From Zygnema cylindricum (Eukaryota > Streptophyta > Zygnematophyceae > Zygnematales > Zygnemataceae): a stretch of DNA of 64,000 nucleotides. The DNA is taken from assembly GCA_037447655.1 (NCBI GenBank), contig JBBHKE010002232.1, forward strand, positions 1-64,000, given 5' to 3'. Shown in pieces: positions 18,224 to 28,789 of this stretch. The notes below the pieces were generated by a model. That model made no database searches and was not told where the DNA came from. It was given only the letters and a program-made list of their open reading frames with translations. The position numbers and the translations under genes were made by a program. The number at the start of each line of letters is the position of its first letter. Within the stretch, counting starts at the first letter, position 1.

Positions 18224-19191
18224 TGTAACAGGATCTCCTACCTCTCAAAAAATCCCATTACTACAAACAATTCCAACCACACATTCCACACATTGGAAAA
18301 TACACATCCACATTGGACCACACTCACATAAGGATAAACTTTAAATTAGAAGAAGCTTCTCTCCACATAACATTAGCTTGGTCTCTTGCCCTCGTGGCTC
18401 AACCCTTCTTATTAAAGTGTTTTCCACTACTCTCCACTCTTAATAATTCTATCTCTAAACTACTAAAACACTATTTTGTTAGTAAGAGATTTCAATGCAA
18501 AAATGTCGTTTCTCCAATTTGGTATTAATCGCTCAAGACCAAGATCAGCCGAAAATACCACAAACTTTTCCAAAGAAAAAGATGTATACTCTCCTCTTAC
18601 ACTTCACTATTTATCCATCATCGCCCTGGACTTGCCAGGCCAGAGTCAACGCTCTGTTTTAACATGCTTTTACCTAGGCCAATCATTTATCTGCAAAGAC
18701 TCAGAATGACCAATACAAAAACGTGCGAAATCTCTTACTAACTACTTAGCACTTTACTAACCAATCAAACGTTACGTTTCACTGCGTAACATTTACGTGC
18801 AAAAGTGCGCGCCAAACGAAACGCGACTTCGCACGATTGTGTGTAACAAATTTCGCACTCGAAACTTCCTTCGAAATTCCCTTAAGTGAAAGTGACGTTT
18901 CGTACTAAAATTTATACTAAACGAACCACCGTGCATACTAAACGTTTCATTAGAACTTTATAAAATGTACAAGCGTAATTTCGGTACTAATTTGACCCTT
19001 AACCCGTTTGATTGATACCCACTTGTTATTTAGACCCCACGCTGTCACCTAAATACACCCATCGCTATAACTTGTAAAATATAACTCCAAATAGCGTGAT
19101 TTTTTCGCGGACGTCTACCAAATTTTGTACTCTATAATCATAACATCTAAATACCCTTATATAAAAAGTTCGATTCGCTATTACTGTTACA
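18224..19191 (-). repeat. duplicated LTR of element F
   Basis: TGTAAC ... GTTACA, 968 bases, preceded on the right by the duplicated hAT flank and followed (minus) by the same primer site and leader. Confidence 0.9.
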
Positions 19192-19627
19192 TTGAGGACT
19201 ACCGAAATCAACGTCATCACCGAGGTCATTTGCAAGTTCTCGAAGTTTGACCCTTGCGCTTTCAATTTCGGCTTTTGATACCCCAATTATTTCAAGCTTT
19301 AGTTTTTGTCGGGGATCTAAGAGAGCCGCGACAATATGATACCCATGAGGGCCCCACTTCGATAGTGCAAATTTCACAAAAAGTTGTTTCAATTTTTACA
19401 AGTTTGGGGAATCGGCAGGGCATTCTTTTTCACCGTCATTGTAAGATGTTTATCTTATCTTACAATGGTTATAGAGAGACGATAGTTCAAACAAAACCAG
19501 ATGTAAAGTTGGTTCTTTGAATTTTTCCAGCTTTAGGTCGCTTATTGAAACCTTTCCAAAAATCGTATAGGTTCGGTAAGGTGAGTCTTATCGATACAAG
19601 CAAAAATTATCAATTTGTTTTTGCATG
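19192..19627 (-). pseudogene. duplicated hAT transposase fragment
   Basis: Second copy of the ALLDPRQKLK segment and its C-terminal extension. It includes the frame 19392-19147 with a Glu-to-Gly change relative to the first copy. Truncated at 19627. Confidence 0.75.
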
Positions 19628-19628
19628 A

Positions 19629-19937
19629 GTTATGTGGGTCAAGTCTTTGCTTGGTGAGCTTAGTCACCTTAAGAGTGGTGTGCAAATTTTTTTTGTGATA
19701 ATCAGGCAGCAGTTGCTATTTCTGCCAATCCTTAACATCATTTTAAAGCCAAACACATAGACATTAGACTCAACTTTGTTAGAGAGAAAGAAGAAAACAA
19801 AATAATCAGTTTAGAGTACCCACCAGATAGTGAGATGGTAGCAGATATGATGACCAAACCTGTGCGTTCCCCTAAGCTAATTTTATGCAGGGAGAACTGT
19901 GGTCTAAAATTAAAGATTGACTAGAAAATAAGGGGAG
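19629..19937 (+). pseudogene. RNase H tail of a copia family A element
   Basis: Begins within the block corresponding to MWVKSLLGELGHLKSG of A1 and runs to the stop and the polypurine tract AAAATAAGGGGAG just before LTR1. It contains the HHFKAKHMDIRL-type region and VADMMTKP, but with frameshifts. The rest of this copy is missing to the left, cut by the F duplication. Confidence 0.85.
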
Positions 19938-21004
19938 TGTAGAAATTAATGGTCCATTTTAAAGTATTTTCTAAGTCTAAATATAAATATAGAAAGAAGG
20001 CGAGGCAGTCTCCCTCTAACTTCTCTCTCCTACTCTGAAACATGTCGCAATCATTGAGAAATTGGAGAGGAATCTAGAGCCATGGCTACCTAGGCTATCC
20101 AGAGGTTTACGCGATATAATTCTAAGTTTATTTACCTATATGGATTTATTTACTAAAAGGATATGTGTTGCCTCCAAGATTTGATCCTCGTACTTGCCGG
20201 CCGGTAAGCTGCCGATAGCCGGTAGCCTTATCCGTTAAGTCTAGACCTAGTGTTACATACCATATGGTTTGATATTTAGTTAAACATTAACACCTAGGAT
20301 TATTCATTTAACTGAAACTGTTTACGGGAGACATAGATCCATTAATGTAAAATTACGGATTATAGTACGGATAAGAATCGAATACCGCGCATTTATTTCT
20401 TTAGAGAAACGAATAACGCGTATGTATTTATTACGGCTACGATTAAATGTGAATTTAATCGGTCAGCCGGAATTAAACGTCGATATCGCAGAAGAGGATT
20501 TCGGCGGTTTTGGGTCATTGCCACATCGGATGACATGTGGCGCAATGACATTGGACCACGGCATCTCCGAGGATTAAGGGAGTGAATCCGGATATACCAT
20601 GTGTCAACATTTAGGCCATGTTGTACAATGTTCGAACAGAAAGTACACCAGCAGCTGTACTTTTGTGTACAGAGGAGTAATCTGATTGGCTCCCTACATC
20701 AGTAGATAGAGTCTGTGAGAGACATATGACTTAGATAAATTAGGAGATAGGACCCTCTCTCCGAGATAGCTTCTGTACAAAAGGTCAACTTTGACCCTCC
20801 ATAACTTCTGCTCAGAGGAGCAAATTCAGAGATTCATTTTGCTATCGACTCGAGGAGTCTTGCCTTCACAGGGGTGAAGTTGGTCAGAGTTTTTGTCTGC
20901 CAGGGTGGCCGTTGTTCTTGTTGAAAAACAAAGGGGTCAGAGTTATCCTAGAGGCTTCTTGGAAGCTGTCAACTCTGAGGACTTATAGAGGTCTCAAAGT
21001 TTCA
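19938..21004 (+). repeat. copia family A LTR1
   Basis: TGTAGAAATT ... AAGTTTCA, 1067 bases, next to a polypurine tract on its left. On the right no primer-binding site follows: the sequence goes directly into gag C-terminal coding DNA, so PBS and most of gag were deleted. Confidence 0.85.
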
Positions 21005-22994
21005 CAGATTGCATCAAGCTGTTAGAGCTGAGGCTCCAAGAAAACCGTGGAGGGGTTTCTTCCGGAGGGAAGAAGAAGGCACTTATGGTCACATAAGTGA
21101 AAAGAGAGACTAAGGAGGACGAGTCTTCTGAGGAGGAGGAAGGAGAGCTTCTCCTTGACGAGAATTTGGAGCAGAAGGAGATTCCTCGGAAACATAAGTA
21201 AGCTCTTCGAGCCATTCGGGAAGCTTCAAGGAAGGATGGATCATCGATTCAGGTGCATCCATGCATATGTCCCGTGACAGGCACCTCTTCACTAAGCTAA
21301 GAAAGATCCCTACTGTAGAAATAAAGTATGGGATGGGAGAGTGGTTACCACAGATCTAGTGGGTTTGGTTGTTCTGAAAGTTTTATTGGAGGGTAAGACT
21401 TCTATACTCACCTTCTCATATGTGCTCTACATTCCTCAACTGAGTAAAATCTTGTGTTTACTTCTGTATTAGATGACAAGGATTTTGATACCTTCACCAC
21501 AAAGGGTGTCTTTACTGTTAAGTACAAAGAAGAAGTCTACTTTCCAGCAGATAAGGGTAGCTAAGGAATGTTTAGGCTAAACCTAAGTAATGAAACGAAG
21601 AGGGCTTACTATGGTGGTGTCTCGAGCTTGATGATCTGGCATAAGCGGTTAGGGCATGTGCATTTTGATAGGCTGAGGGAAATGAAGAAGCTGGGTGTAG
21701 GAGAAGGCATTCAGTTTGGGGATAATGAAATGATGGATGATTGTAGTGGCTGTTCCCAAGGTAAGGCTCAAAGACTCCCTTTTCCCAAAACTGCATGTAT
21801 AGAGGTGATAAAGTACTAGATCTAATGCACACAGATATCTGGGGACCAAGAAGAATACCTTCGGTTGGGGGGAAGAGGTACATGCTGACAATTACTAATG
21901 ATTGGTCTAGATATTTTAGAGTATACATTCTAAAAACAAAGTATGAAACACCAAAGTACTTTAAAGAATAAATAGCCTGGAGTGAGAAGTTGCACGGAAC
22001 CCCCATTAAGCGAATATGGAGTGATAATAGGGGAGAGTACAACTCTAACCAGTTTGAGGAATACTTGAGAGATGAGGGAGTTCAGCATCAGAAAACTATA
22101 CCGAATAATCCAAAACAAAATGGGGTAGCTAAAAGGTTCAACCAGACTTTGGGAGATAGTGTGTGTAGTATGTTGGCTGATAAGAAAATAGGAAGAAGAT
22201 TTTGGGCAGAAGCCATGAATTGTGCTAATTACATTAAGATTAGAGGCCTCACGACAGCCGTTAAAGAAATGATACTTTATGAGAGATGGGTTGGAAGGAA
22301 ACCAGATATTTCTCACTTGAAAGTATTAGGTAGTCAAGTTTACAGTCTTGATACAGATAAGAAAAACTGGAAACTAGATGCTAAAGGGAAACCGAGATAT
22401 TTTGTGGGATATGATAAGAATGTCAAGGGATGTCAGTGGCTCAAGAATGTTTTAGACAATATAAAGCATGGAGTGAAAATCTTCATGAAACCGAAATCAA
22501 GAGAGTAAGAAGTGAAAATGGTGGAGAGTATACCTCTACCTAGTTTGAGGATTTTATGAGGTAAGATGGAGTCCAACACCAAAAGAGAGTTCTAAAAAAC
22601 ATAGAACACAATAGGGTAGCTGAAATATTAAATAGAACACTAAATAATAGTGATAGAAGTACGTTGTTGGATAAGAAGATAGGAAAAAGATTTTGGGTCG
22701 AAACATTGATCTATGTTTATTACCTCAAAAATAGAGTTCTTACTTCAGCAGTAAATGGCCAAACAACTTACGAGAGATGGACCGTCGGAAACCAAACATA
22801 ACTCACTTAAAGGTTTTCGTCAGTCAAGTGTTTTGTCTAGATACAGATCGGTCTAATTTGAAGCTTGACCCTAAAGGAAAACCGTGGTAATTATTAGAAT
22901 ATGATGGGGATGTAAAAGGATACAGGGTTTATGATATAAAAAGGGAAGATAAAATCTTATTAAAGCATCTAGTAGTTATAGATGAAGGAAAGTT
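21005..22994 (+). pseudogene. copia family A gag-protease-integrase remnant with a duplicated integrase core
   Basis: Starts in the Lys/Glu-rich region after the zinc knuckle. Protease is recognisable at about 21235-21275 with frame breaks. The HHCC region is at 21625-21780 (WHKRLGHVHFDRLREM ... CSGCSQGKA). The integrase core at 21830-22440 includes SDNRGEY and KQNGVAKRFN. Near 22436 the sequence jumps back: a second, different integrase core (YKAWSENLHE, SENGGEY, later YERWT) follows to about 22990, then LTR2 begins. RT and RNase H are absent. Confidence 0.8.
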
Positions 22995-23264
22995 TGTAGA
23001 AATAAAAGGTTATTTTAGTATTTTCTAGGTTTTGCAAAATGCAGAAAAGAAGCCGAGGCAGTCTGCCTCTAACTTCTCTCTTCAGCTCCCACACTTGTCA
23101 TAGTCACTGAAGGTTGAAGAGGGAGCTAGAGCCATGGCTGCCTATGCTGATTAGAGATACAGTTACGGGTTGTAGATTTTGGTAGATTTACCAAAATAGA
23201 AATTGACGGACCTTGGATTTGAACCTGGTACCTACCGTCCGTCAACATAGCCGGTAGCCTTAAC
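22995..23264 (+). repeat. copia family A LTR2, left part
   Basis: Starts TGTAGAAATA and resumes at 28031 after element D1. Its last five bases, TTAAC (23260-23264), are the D1 target duplication. Most similar to the LTR at 33140. Confidence 0.88.
23203..23245 (-). other. conserved stem with tRNA T-arm-like core in family A LTR
   Basis: TTGACGGAC (23203-23211) pairs with GTCCGTCAA (23237-23245) around a core whose minus strand reads GGTTCAAATCC, a perfect Pol III B-box/T-loop sequence. Other family A LTRs have GCCGGC...GCCGGC and CAGGATTTGATCCTG at the same place. A tRNA origin is inferred; no convincing A box was found. Confidence 0.45.
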
Positions 23265-24739
23265 TGTTGTCCATAGCCTATTTCAGCCATGGATTACTCA
23301 CGGACGACACCCACAGACTACCTCAAAACAGCTGTGTTTCAGACAACACAGATTACTCCACAATAACCAAAAGCAGCTGAAACTGCACTAGTATGCAGTA
23401 TATCCTAAACACTGTGACCTCTCAAAGTTAGAGCCAAATCCACCAAGGGATCCACAAGTTATGAGCTCCAGAGTTTCCTAAAAATAGCTGACTGCTTATC
23501 AAACTAACCAATTAAGTCTCTCACAGAATTCTACAAAAACATCACAACAGAATGAAACTACACAACCATATAGTTTCTATATCATAGAACATACACACAA
23601 AGTTTCATATCCAGATATCAATCAGAGTGATCACACTGACAGGTCAAAGATGCAGAAAAACAGTCTGCCATTACTTTGATAAATTCAGCTGATGATAGAA
23701 TAAACTAAGTCCTACAAGTTTATACTCACAAAGTTATCTACTGAGCCCTAAACTAATAAAATAGCTACACGTGTAGTTTATTACTGTACTCAAATAACGA
23801 CGATGTACGTCAACGGTACATCTACTGTACCGGAGGTACGTCCAAACCCTAATTATGACTTTTATCTAATTTCACATTTGCAACACTAAAAAGTAATTCA
23901 CTACATACAAATTAACGTTATTTCAGATATTTACAAATAGGAGCCGTACATAAATTGTGTCACTTGCTTAGTCATCAATTTTCTAATCCGTCCAAGCGTC
24001 CGTACAAGTCAGCTCCGAATTCACGGATCGCCGTTAGATGTAAAGTAAATCTTCCCCGTGGACGTCACGCGTCCAAATCACTATCCCAATGTGGTCCCAT
24101 TTCGAATCGAGTCCGTCGACTCGATTCGTATCCGCCGTTCATTCTTTGTCGTGTATTGTAGCATAGTTCATATACGTCCAGCCGACTGTTGCTGTGCGGT
24201 ACGAAACACCTGAGTGCGTACGGCATGTTTCGTCACTTGTGGTCCCGTACGAATCGCGTCCGTCGACACGATTCGAATCAACGTTCCATACTGATTTCGT
24301 ACAGTATATTTTCCGGAAATCGTCGTCCGTTCGATTTTGTGAATTCGCTCGTTCGATATGCGACACGTGTATGTGAGTGTCGGCACCATTCCAAAATACC
24401 TGCAAAGTCCTCATATGCCGACGCGTGTCCCTGTAGAAGTACGGTACACTCTTTTATCCTTATACTACTGTAACACTATTAGTGGTCAGTACTGAAGTGT
24501 TTACACTAAAAAATATTCTAAGTACTAATCCCTCTCTCACCGACCCATTTACTGAGTACTAAAGTTTTCAAATCACAACACTCCCCTAAGACTTTAGACT
24601 CAGTACTTCATTCAGTTTACAGAACTGTCTACTGTAATTCAAGTATATACTAAAGCAAGGATAAGAAAAATACTCTAAGTTTGGAAATTCCCTCTCACAA
24701 CCTTCACTACTAAACATCCAAAACTTTACAAAAACAACA
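23265..24739 (-). repeat. 3' LTR of D1
   Basis: TGTTGTCC ... AAACAACA in the plus view. Near its minus-strand end it keeps an ATG (23290-23288) opening Met-Ala-Glu-Ile-Gly-Tyr-Gly-Gln-Gln, in frame with gag if placed before the primer site. An internal PPT-like stretch plus TGTTGTGATT lies at 24571-24590. Confidence 0.93.
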
Positions 24740-24756
24740 CTCCTCCTAAGTTTTGG
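24740..24756 (-). promoter_or_regulatory. polypurine tract of D1
   Basis: Minus strand AAAACTTAGGAGGAG directly before the 3' LTR, the usual site of plus-strand priming. Confidence 0.8.
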
Positions 24757-25244
24757 ATGTTTTAGTTTTAAGCAATCATGTACTGGTAACTTCTTAGATT
24801 CTGTCAGATGTTTAGTCACCATACCAGTCTCTCCAACATATCCCCCGTTTAATCAATGGATTTTCCCTTTGAAGGTGTCGGTTTTCCTCTTAAAAAAAAA
24901 ATGCCTTTTTCTAGTCCTTTGTGTGGTCGCCTAAGGAGCTGGTTTCTTCTCCAGCTGGTCTTCCTTAATCTATATCTTCTTCTTGATCTCTTTCTTCATT
25001 CTGGTCTCCTCATAGAGTTTAAATTTTTGCCATGGTTTGTCTTCCCATTACCCCTATAACGTGTGGATTTCCTCACAAATTTTTGGTCTTTTTCCGTAAA
25101 TCTGCCACTCCCCTTAAGTGTATATATTTTAAAATTTTTCATTCTGATCCCCTTTTCATTTAGTTGCTCTTTCCTCTTCCTAATAATTTTCTTTATTTTC
25201 CATATTCCTCCAATTTTATAACTTTTTCCGCTCTCATAAACTTC

Positions 25245-26550
25245 TCATTTTACTCTACTTTTCTCCTCCTCTTCTCTTTGCCCTTCTCTAAGTTTTGTTT
25301 TCAGTTCAGTATTCTCTATGTCTAAAGAATATTCTGCATCCAATTTTAATTGTACTTCACTATCTTTTACTCCTCTTTCTTCAAGAATCTCATCTCCTTG
25401 TAAGTCATTTTCACACACTAATTTATCACAAGAAAGACTCACAAACACCAAGTCTTTTTCACACTCTTCTTTCTCCACACTATCTTCAGTTCTTTCCACT
25501 TCTACTTTCAGGTGCCCTTCACTCCCTTCAACTCCTCCTATTTCGCTAACCCTTTCTTTTCGTAAGTTTGTGTCACTTACCAATGTGCCATCAAAGGCAT
25601 TGACAGTAGAAAAATCCTTTTCTTTTACCTCTACCTCTACTCCATTTTCTGCGGCAACAAACTTTCCCTTTCCTTCCTCTTTCACCATATTCCGAAAAAC
25701 ATAGACAGTCGGTAAGTAAACAAATTCGTCAACCGACGGTGTAAGTCTTTTATCATTGGTCAAGTCTTGTTCCTCACTCATAAAAGCACTTGTTTCCCTC
25801 CTTGTTGAGGGGCGAACTTGGTCGTTGTCCCATTCATCTCTGAATTTTCCTGCAACACATGCACTTTTATATGATGGACATACCCTGAAGGTATGTCCTA
25901 AATCATTACAATAAAAACAATTTTTGGGTCCATTTCCGGACATACTGTTACCTCTAATTTTCCGAAACTGTGACTTAGAAGTCTCCATATTCCTTTCAAG
26001 GATATTTTTACTATCTTCTTCATCTAACACTATGCGGATTCCCATGCTTAAGTTCCAATCCTTTTTATCAATTTGAGTGAGTCTATTTGATGCATTTCTA
26101 TAGTCACTAGGTAAGCCTCTCATTAATAAGACAACCTGTTGTGCACCTGTAAAGCTTCCTCCTGCCAAAGCATTTTTTGCAAATAATCTTTCTATACCAG
26201 TAGAATCCTCCACCATGCTTCCGCCTACATACTTTTATCCAAAAAGTTTAGTGGCGCTACTAAACCAATGATACAAAGAAGTTTCTGAATACCTACATTA
26301 TAGACATTTCCATAGTTCAGCTGCATTTTTCATCTTAAGATATGTCATTACCAGTTTCTCCGTCAAAGAGTTCTTCATAACCCTTAGACACTCACGGTTC
26401 TTCGTCTCCCATCCACTTGATGTTTCGGCCAAAGTCCCATCCACCACATCCATTAGCTCCATCACCTCGAAGTAGCTCTCGAGCATACACTTCCAGTAGT
26501 AATAGTTAGATCCATCAAATATGGGTAGCCATGGGCGTGGGCCCATAACT
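25245..26550 (-). pseudogene. gag of D1 (two in-frame stops)
   Basis: The frame begins MGPRPWLPIFDGSNYYYW at 26546, where the ATG lies in the primer site. It reads through copia Gag (UBN2-type) sequence with LMRGLPSDYR, a CX2CX4HX4C knuckle (CFYCNDLGHTFRVC) near 25915-25875, then a ~180-residue Glu/Lys-rich tail to 25245. Stops at about 26295 and 26238 interrupt the single frame; otherwise it stays open for over 320 codons. No frameshift is seen, unlike in the A copies. The long acidic tail where protease would normally start is unusual. Confidence 0.85.
26534..26550 (-). promoter_or_regulatory. primer-binding site of D1 (tRNA-iMet anticodon arm)
   Basis: Minus strand AGTTATGGGCCCACGCC, touching the 5' LTR. 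It is complementary to the anticodon stem-loop of initiator tRNA-Met, not to the 3' acceptor end, implying a half-tRNA primer as in Drosophila copia and yeast Ty5. Confidence 0.85.
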
Positions 26551-28025
26551 TGTTGTCCCTAGCCTATTTCAGCTATGGATTACTCACGGAAGACACTCAC
26601 AGACTACCTCAAAACAGCTGTGTTTCAGACAACACAGATTACTCCACAATAACCAAAAGCAGCTGAAACTGCACCAGTATGCAGTATATCCTAAACACTG
26701 TGACCTCTCAAAGTTAGAGCCAAATCCACCAAGGGATCCACAAGTTATGAGCTCCAGAGTTTCCTAATAATAGCTGACTGCTTATCAAACTCACCAATTA
26801 AGTCTCTCACAGAATTCTACAAAAACATCACAACAGAATGAAACTACACAACCATATAGTTTCTATATCATAGAACATACACACAAAGTTTCATATCCAG
26901 ATATCAATCAGAGTGATCACACTGACAGGTCAAAGATGCAGAAAAACAGTTTGCCATTACTTTGATAAATTCAGCTGATGAAAGAATAAACTAAGTCCTA
27001 CAAGTTTATACTCACAAAATTATCTACTGAGCCCTAAACTAATAAAATAGCTACACGTGTAGTTTATTACTGTACTCAAATAACGACGATGTACGTCAAC
27101 GGTACATCTACTGTACCGGAGGTACGTCCAAACCCTAATTATGACTTTTATCTAATTTCACATTTGCAACACTAAAAAGTAATTCACTACATACAAATTA
27201 ACGTTATTTCAGATATTTACAAATAGGAGCCGTACATAAATTGTGTCACTTGCTTAGTCATCAATTTTCTAATCCGTCCAAGCGTCCGTACAAGTCAGCT
27301 CCGAATTCACGGATCGCCGTTAGATGTAAAGTAAATCTTCCCCGTGGACGTCACGCGTCCAAATCACTATCCCAATGTGGTCCCATTTCGAATCGAGTCC
27401 GTCGACTCGATTCGTATCCGCCGTTCATTCTTTGTCGTGTATTGTAGCATAGTTCATATACGTCCAGCCGACTGTTGCTGTGCGGTACGAAACACCTGAG
27501 TGCGTACGGCATGTTTCGTCACTTGTGGTCCCGTACGAATCGCGTCCGTCGACACGATTCGAATCAACGTTCCATACTGATTTCGTACAGTATATTTTCC
27601 GGAAATCGTCGTCCGTTCGATTTTGTGAATTCGCTCGTTCGATATGCGACACGTGTATGTGAGTGTCGGCACCATTCCAAAATACCTGCAAAGTCCTCAT
27701 ATGCCGACGCGTGTCCCTGTAGAAGTACGGTACACTCTTTTATCCTTATACTACTGTAACACTATTAGTGGTCAGTACTGAAGTGTTTACACTAAAAAAT
27801 ATTCTAAGTACTAATCCCTCTCTCACCGACCCATTTACTGAGTACTAAAGTTTTCAAATCACAACACTCCCCTAAGACTTTAGACTCAGTACTTCATTCA
27901 GTTTACAGAACTGTCTACTGTAATTCAAGTATATACTAAAGCAAGGATAAGAAAAATACTCTAAGTTTGGAAATTCCCTCTCACAACCTTCACTACTAAA
28001 CATCCAAAACTTTACAAAAACAACA
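26551..28025 (-). repeat. 5' LTR of D1
   Basis: Same 1475-base length as the 3' LTR. In this copy the LTR-internal gag ATG has become ATA and a Tyr codon six codons later is TAG. Confidence 0.93.
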
Positions 28026-28030
28026 TTAAC

Positions 28031-28789
28031 CAGTTAGTCTGGCATCATGGTCGACATAGAGGGTTTCGTAATTATTTAGATGTTAACACGTAGCTTATTT
28101 TCATTCAACGGAATATTTAGACATAGATACAGTTGTAATGTACGGCCACGGAACATCCGAAACGGATACCGCGCATTTTGTTTCGAATGCGAAACAAATA
28201 GTGCGCAAGTATTTATGACGGCCACGATTGTAATCCGACTTCATCAGACGGCCACAAAGCATGCCGAGATCGCGGAATGAGTTTTTTGGCGGTTTATGGT
28301 CGACGTCACATCAATTGCCACGTGGCAGAATCACATTGGATTGGCATCTCTGGGGATTCCGGAACGAATCCAAAAATGACATGTGTCGAATTGTTGGCCA
28401 TGTTGTACAATGGCCGTACACAAAGTACATCGGCACATGTACCTTTATGTACGATACACTCTTATGATTGGTGCCGTACTTCAGTAGATAGAGTTTTAGA
28501 GAGAGATAGGACTTAGAAACTTTTGATAGATTAGACCCTCTCTACCAGAGAGCTTCTGTACAAAAGGTCAACTTTGACCCTTCATAACTTACTGCTCAGG
28601 GGAGGAAATTCAGAGATTCTTTTTGCTATAGACTCAAGGGATTCTTGCCTTTACACGGGTAAAGGTGGTCAGACTTTGTGTTTGCCAAGGTGGCAGTTAT
28701 TCTTGCTGAAACACAAAGGGGTCAGGGTTATCTTAGAGGCTTCGTGTGAGCTGCCTACTTTGAGGTCCTATGGAGGTCTCAAAGTTTCA
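28031..28789 (+). repeat. copia family A LTR2, right part
   Basis: Continuation of 22995-23264 after D1, ending ..AAAGTTTCA. It carries the ATG at 28770, 20 bases from the LTR end, in frame with A1 gag. Confidence 0.88.

Larger units (their letters stand above)
16865..19627. repeat. 2.76-kb segmental duplication of 12843-15607
   Basis: Collinear with the end of F gag, leader, 5' LTR and hAT flank, with few differences (about 97% by eye). Both the LTR and its non-element flank are copied, so this is a genomic duplication and not a second insertion. Right end: homology stops at about 19627 and copia family A sequence begins. Confidence 0.88.
23265..28025 (-). mobile_element. D1: gag-only copia-type LTR element (TR-GAG-like)
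   Basis: Two 1475-bp LTRs (3' LTR 23265-24739, 5' LTR 26551-28025) enclose only 1.8 kb. Target duplication TTAAC flanks it (23260-23264 and 28026-28030). The interior holds a primer site, a gag frame, about 490 bases without coding signal (24757-25244) and a polypurine tract. There is no protease, integrase or RT. The LTRs differ at about a dozen positions, so insertion is recent. Such gag-only elements are known in plants as TR-GAG and depend on relatives for pol functions. It splits LTR2 of family A. Confidence 0.92.

Noticed and set aside
24139-24473. Overlapping frames on both strands in the D1 LTR (repeated at 27425-27759)
   Set aside because: Identical in both LTRs because the LTRs are identical; composition with few stops, no motif, opposite-strand overlap.
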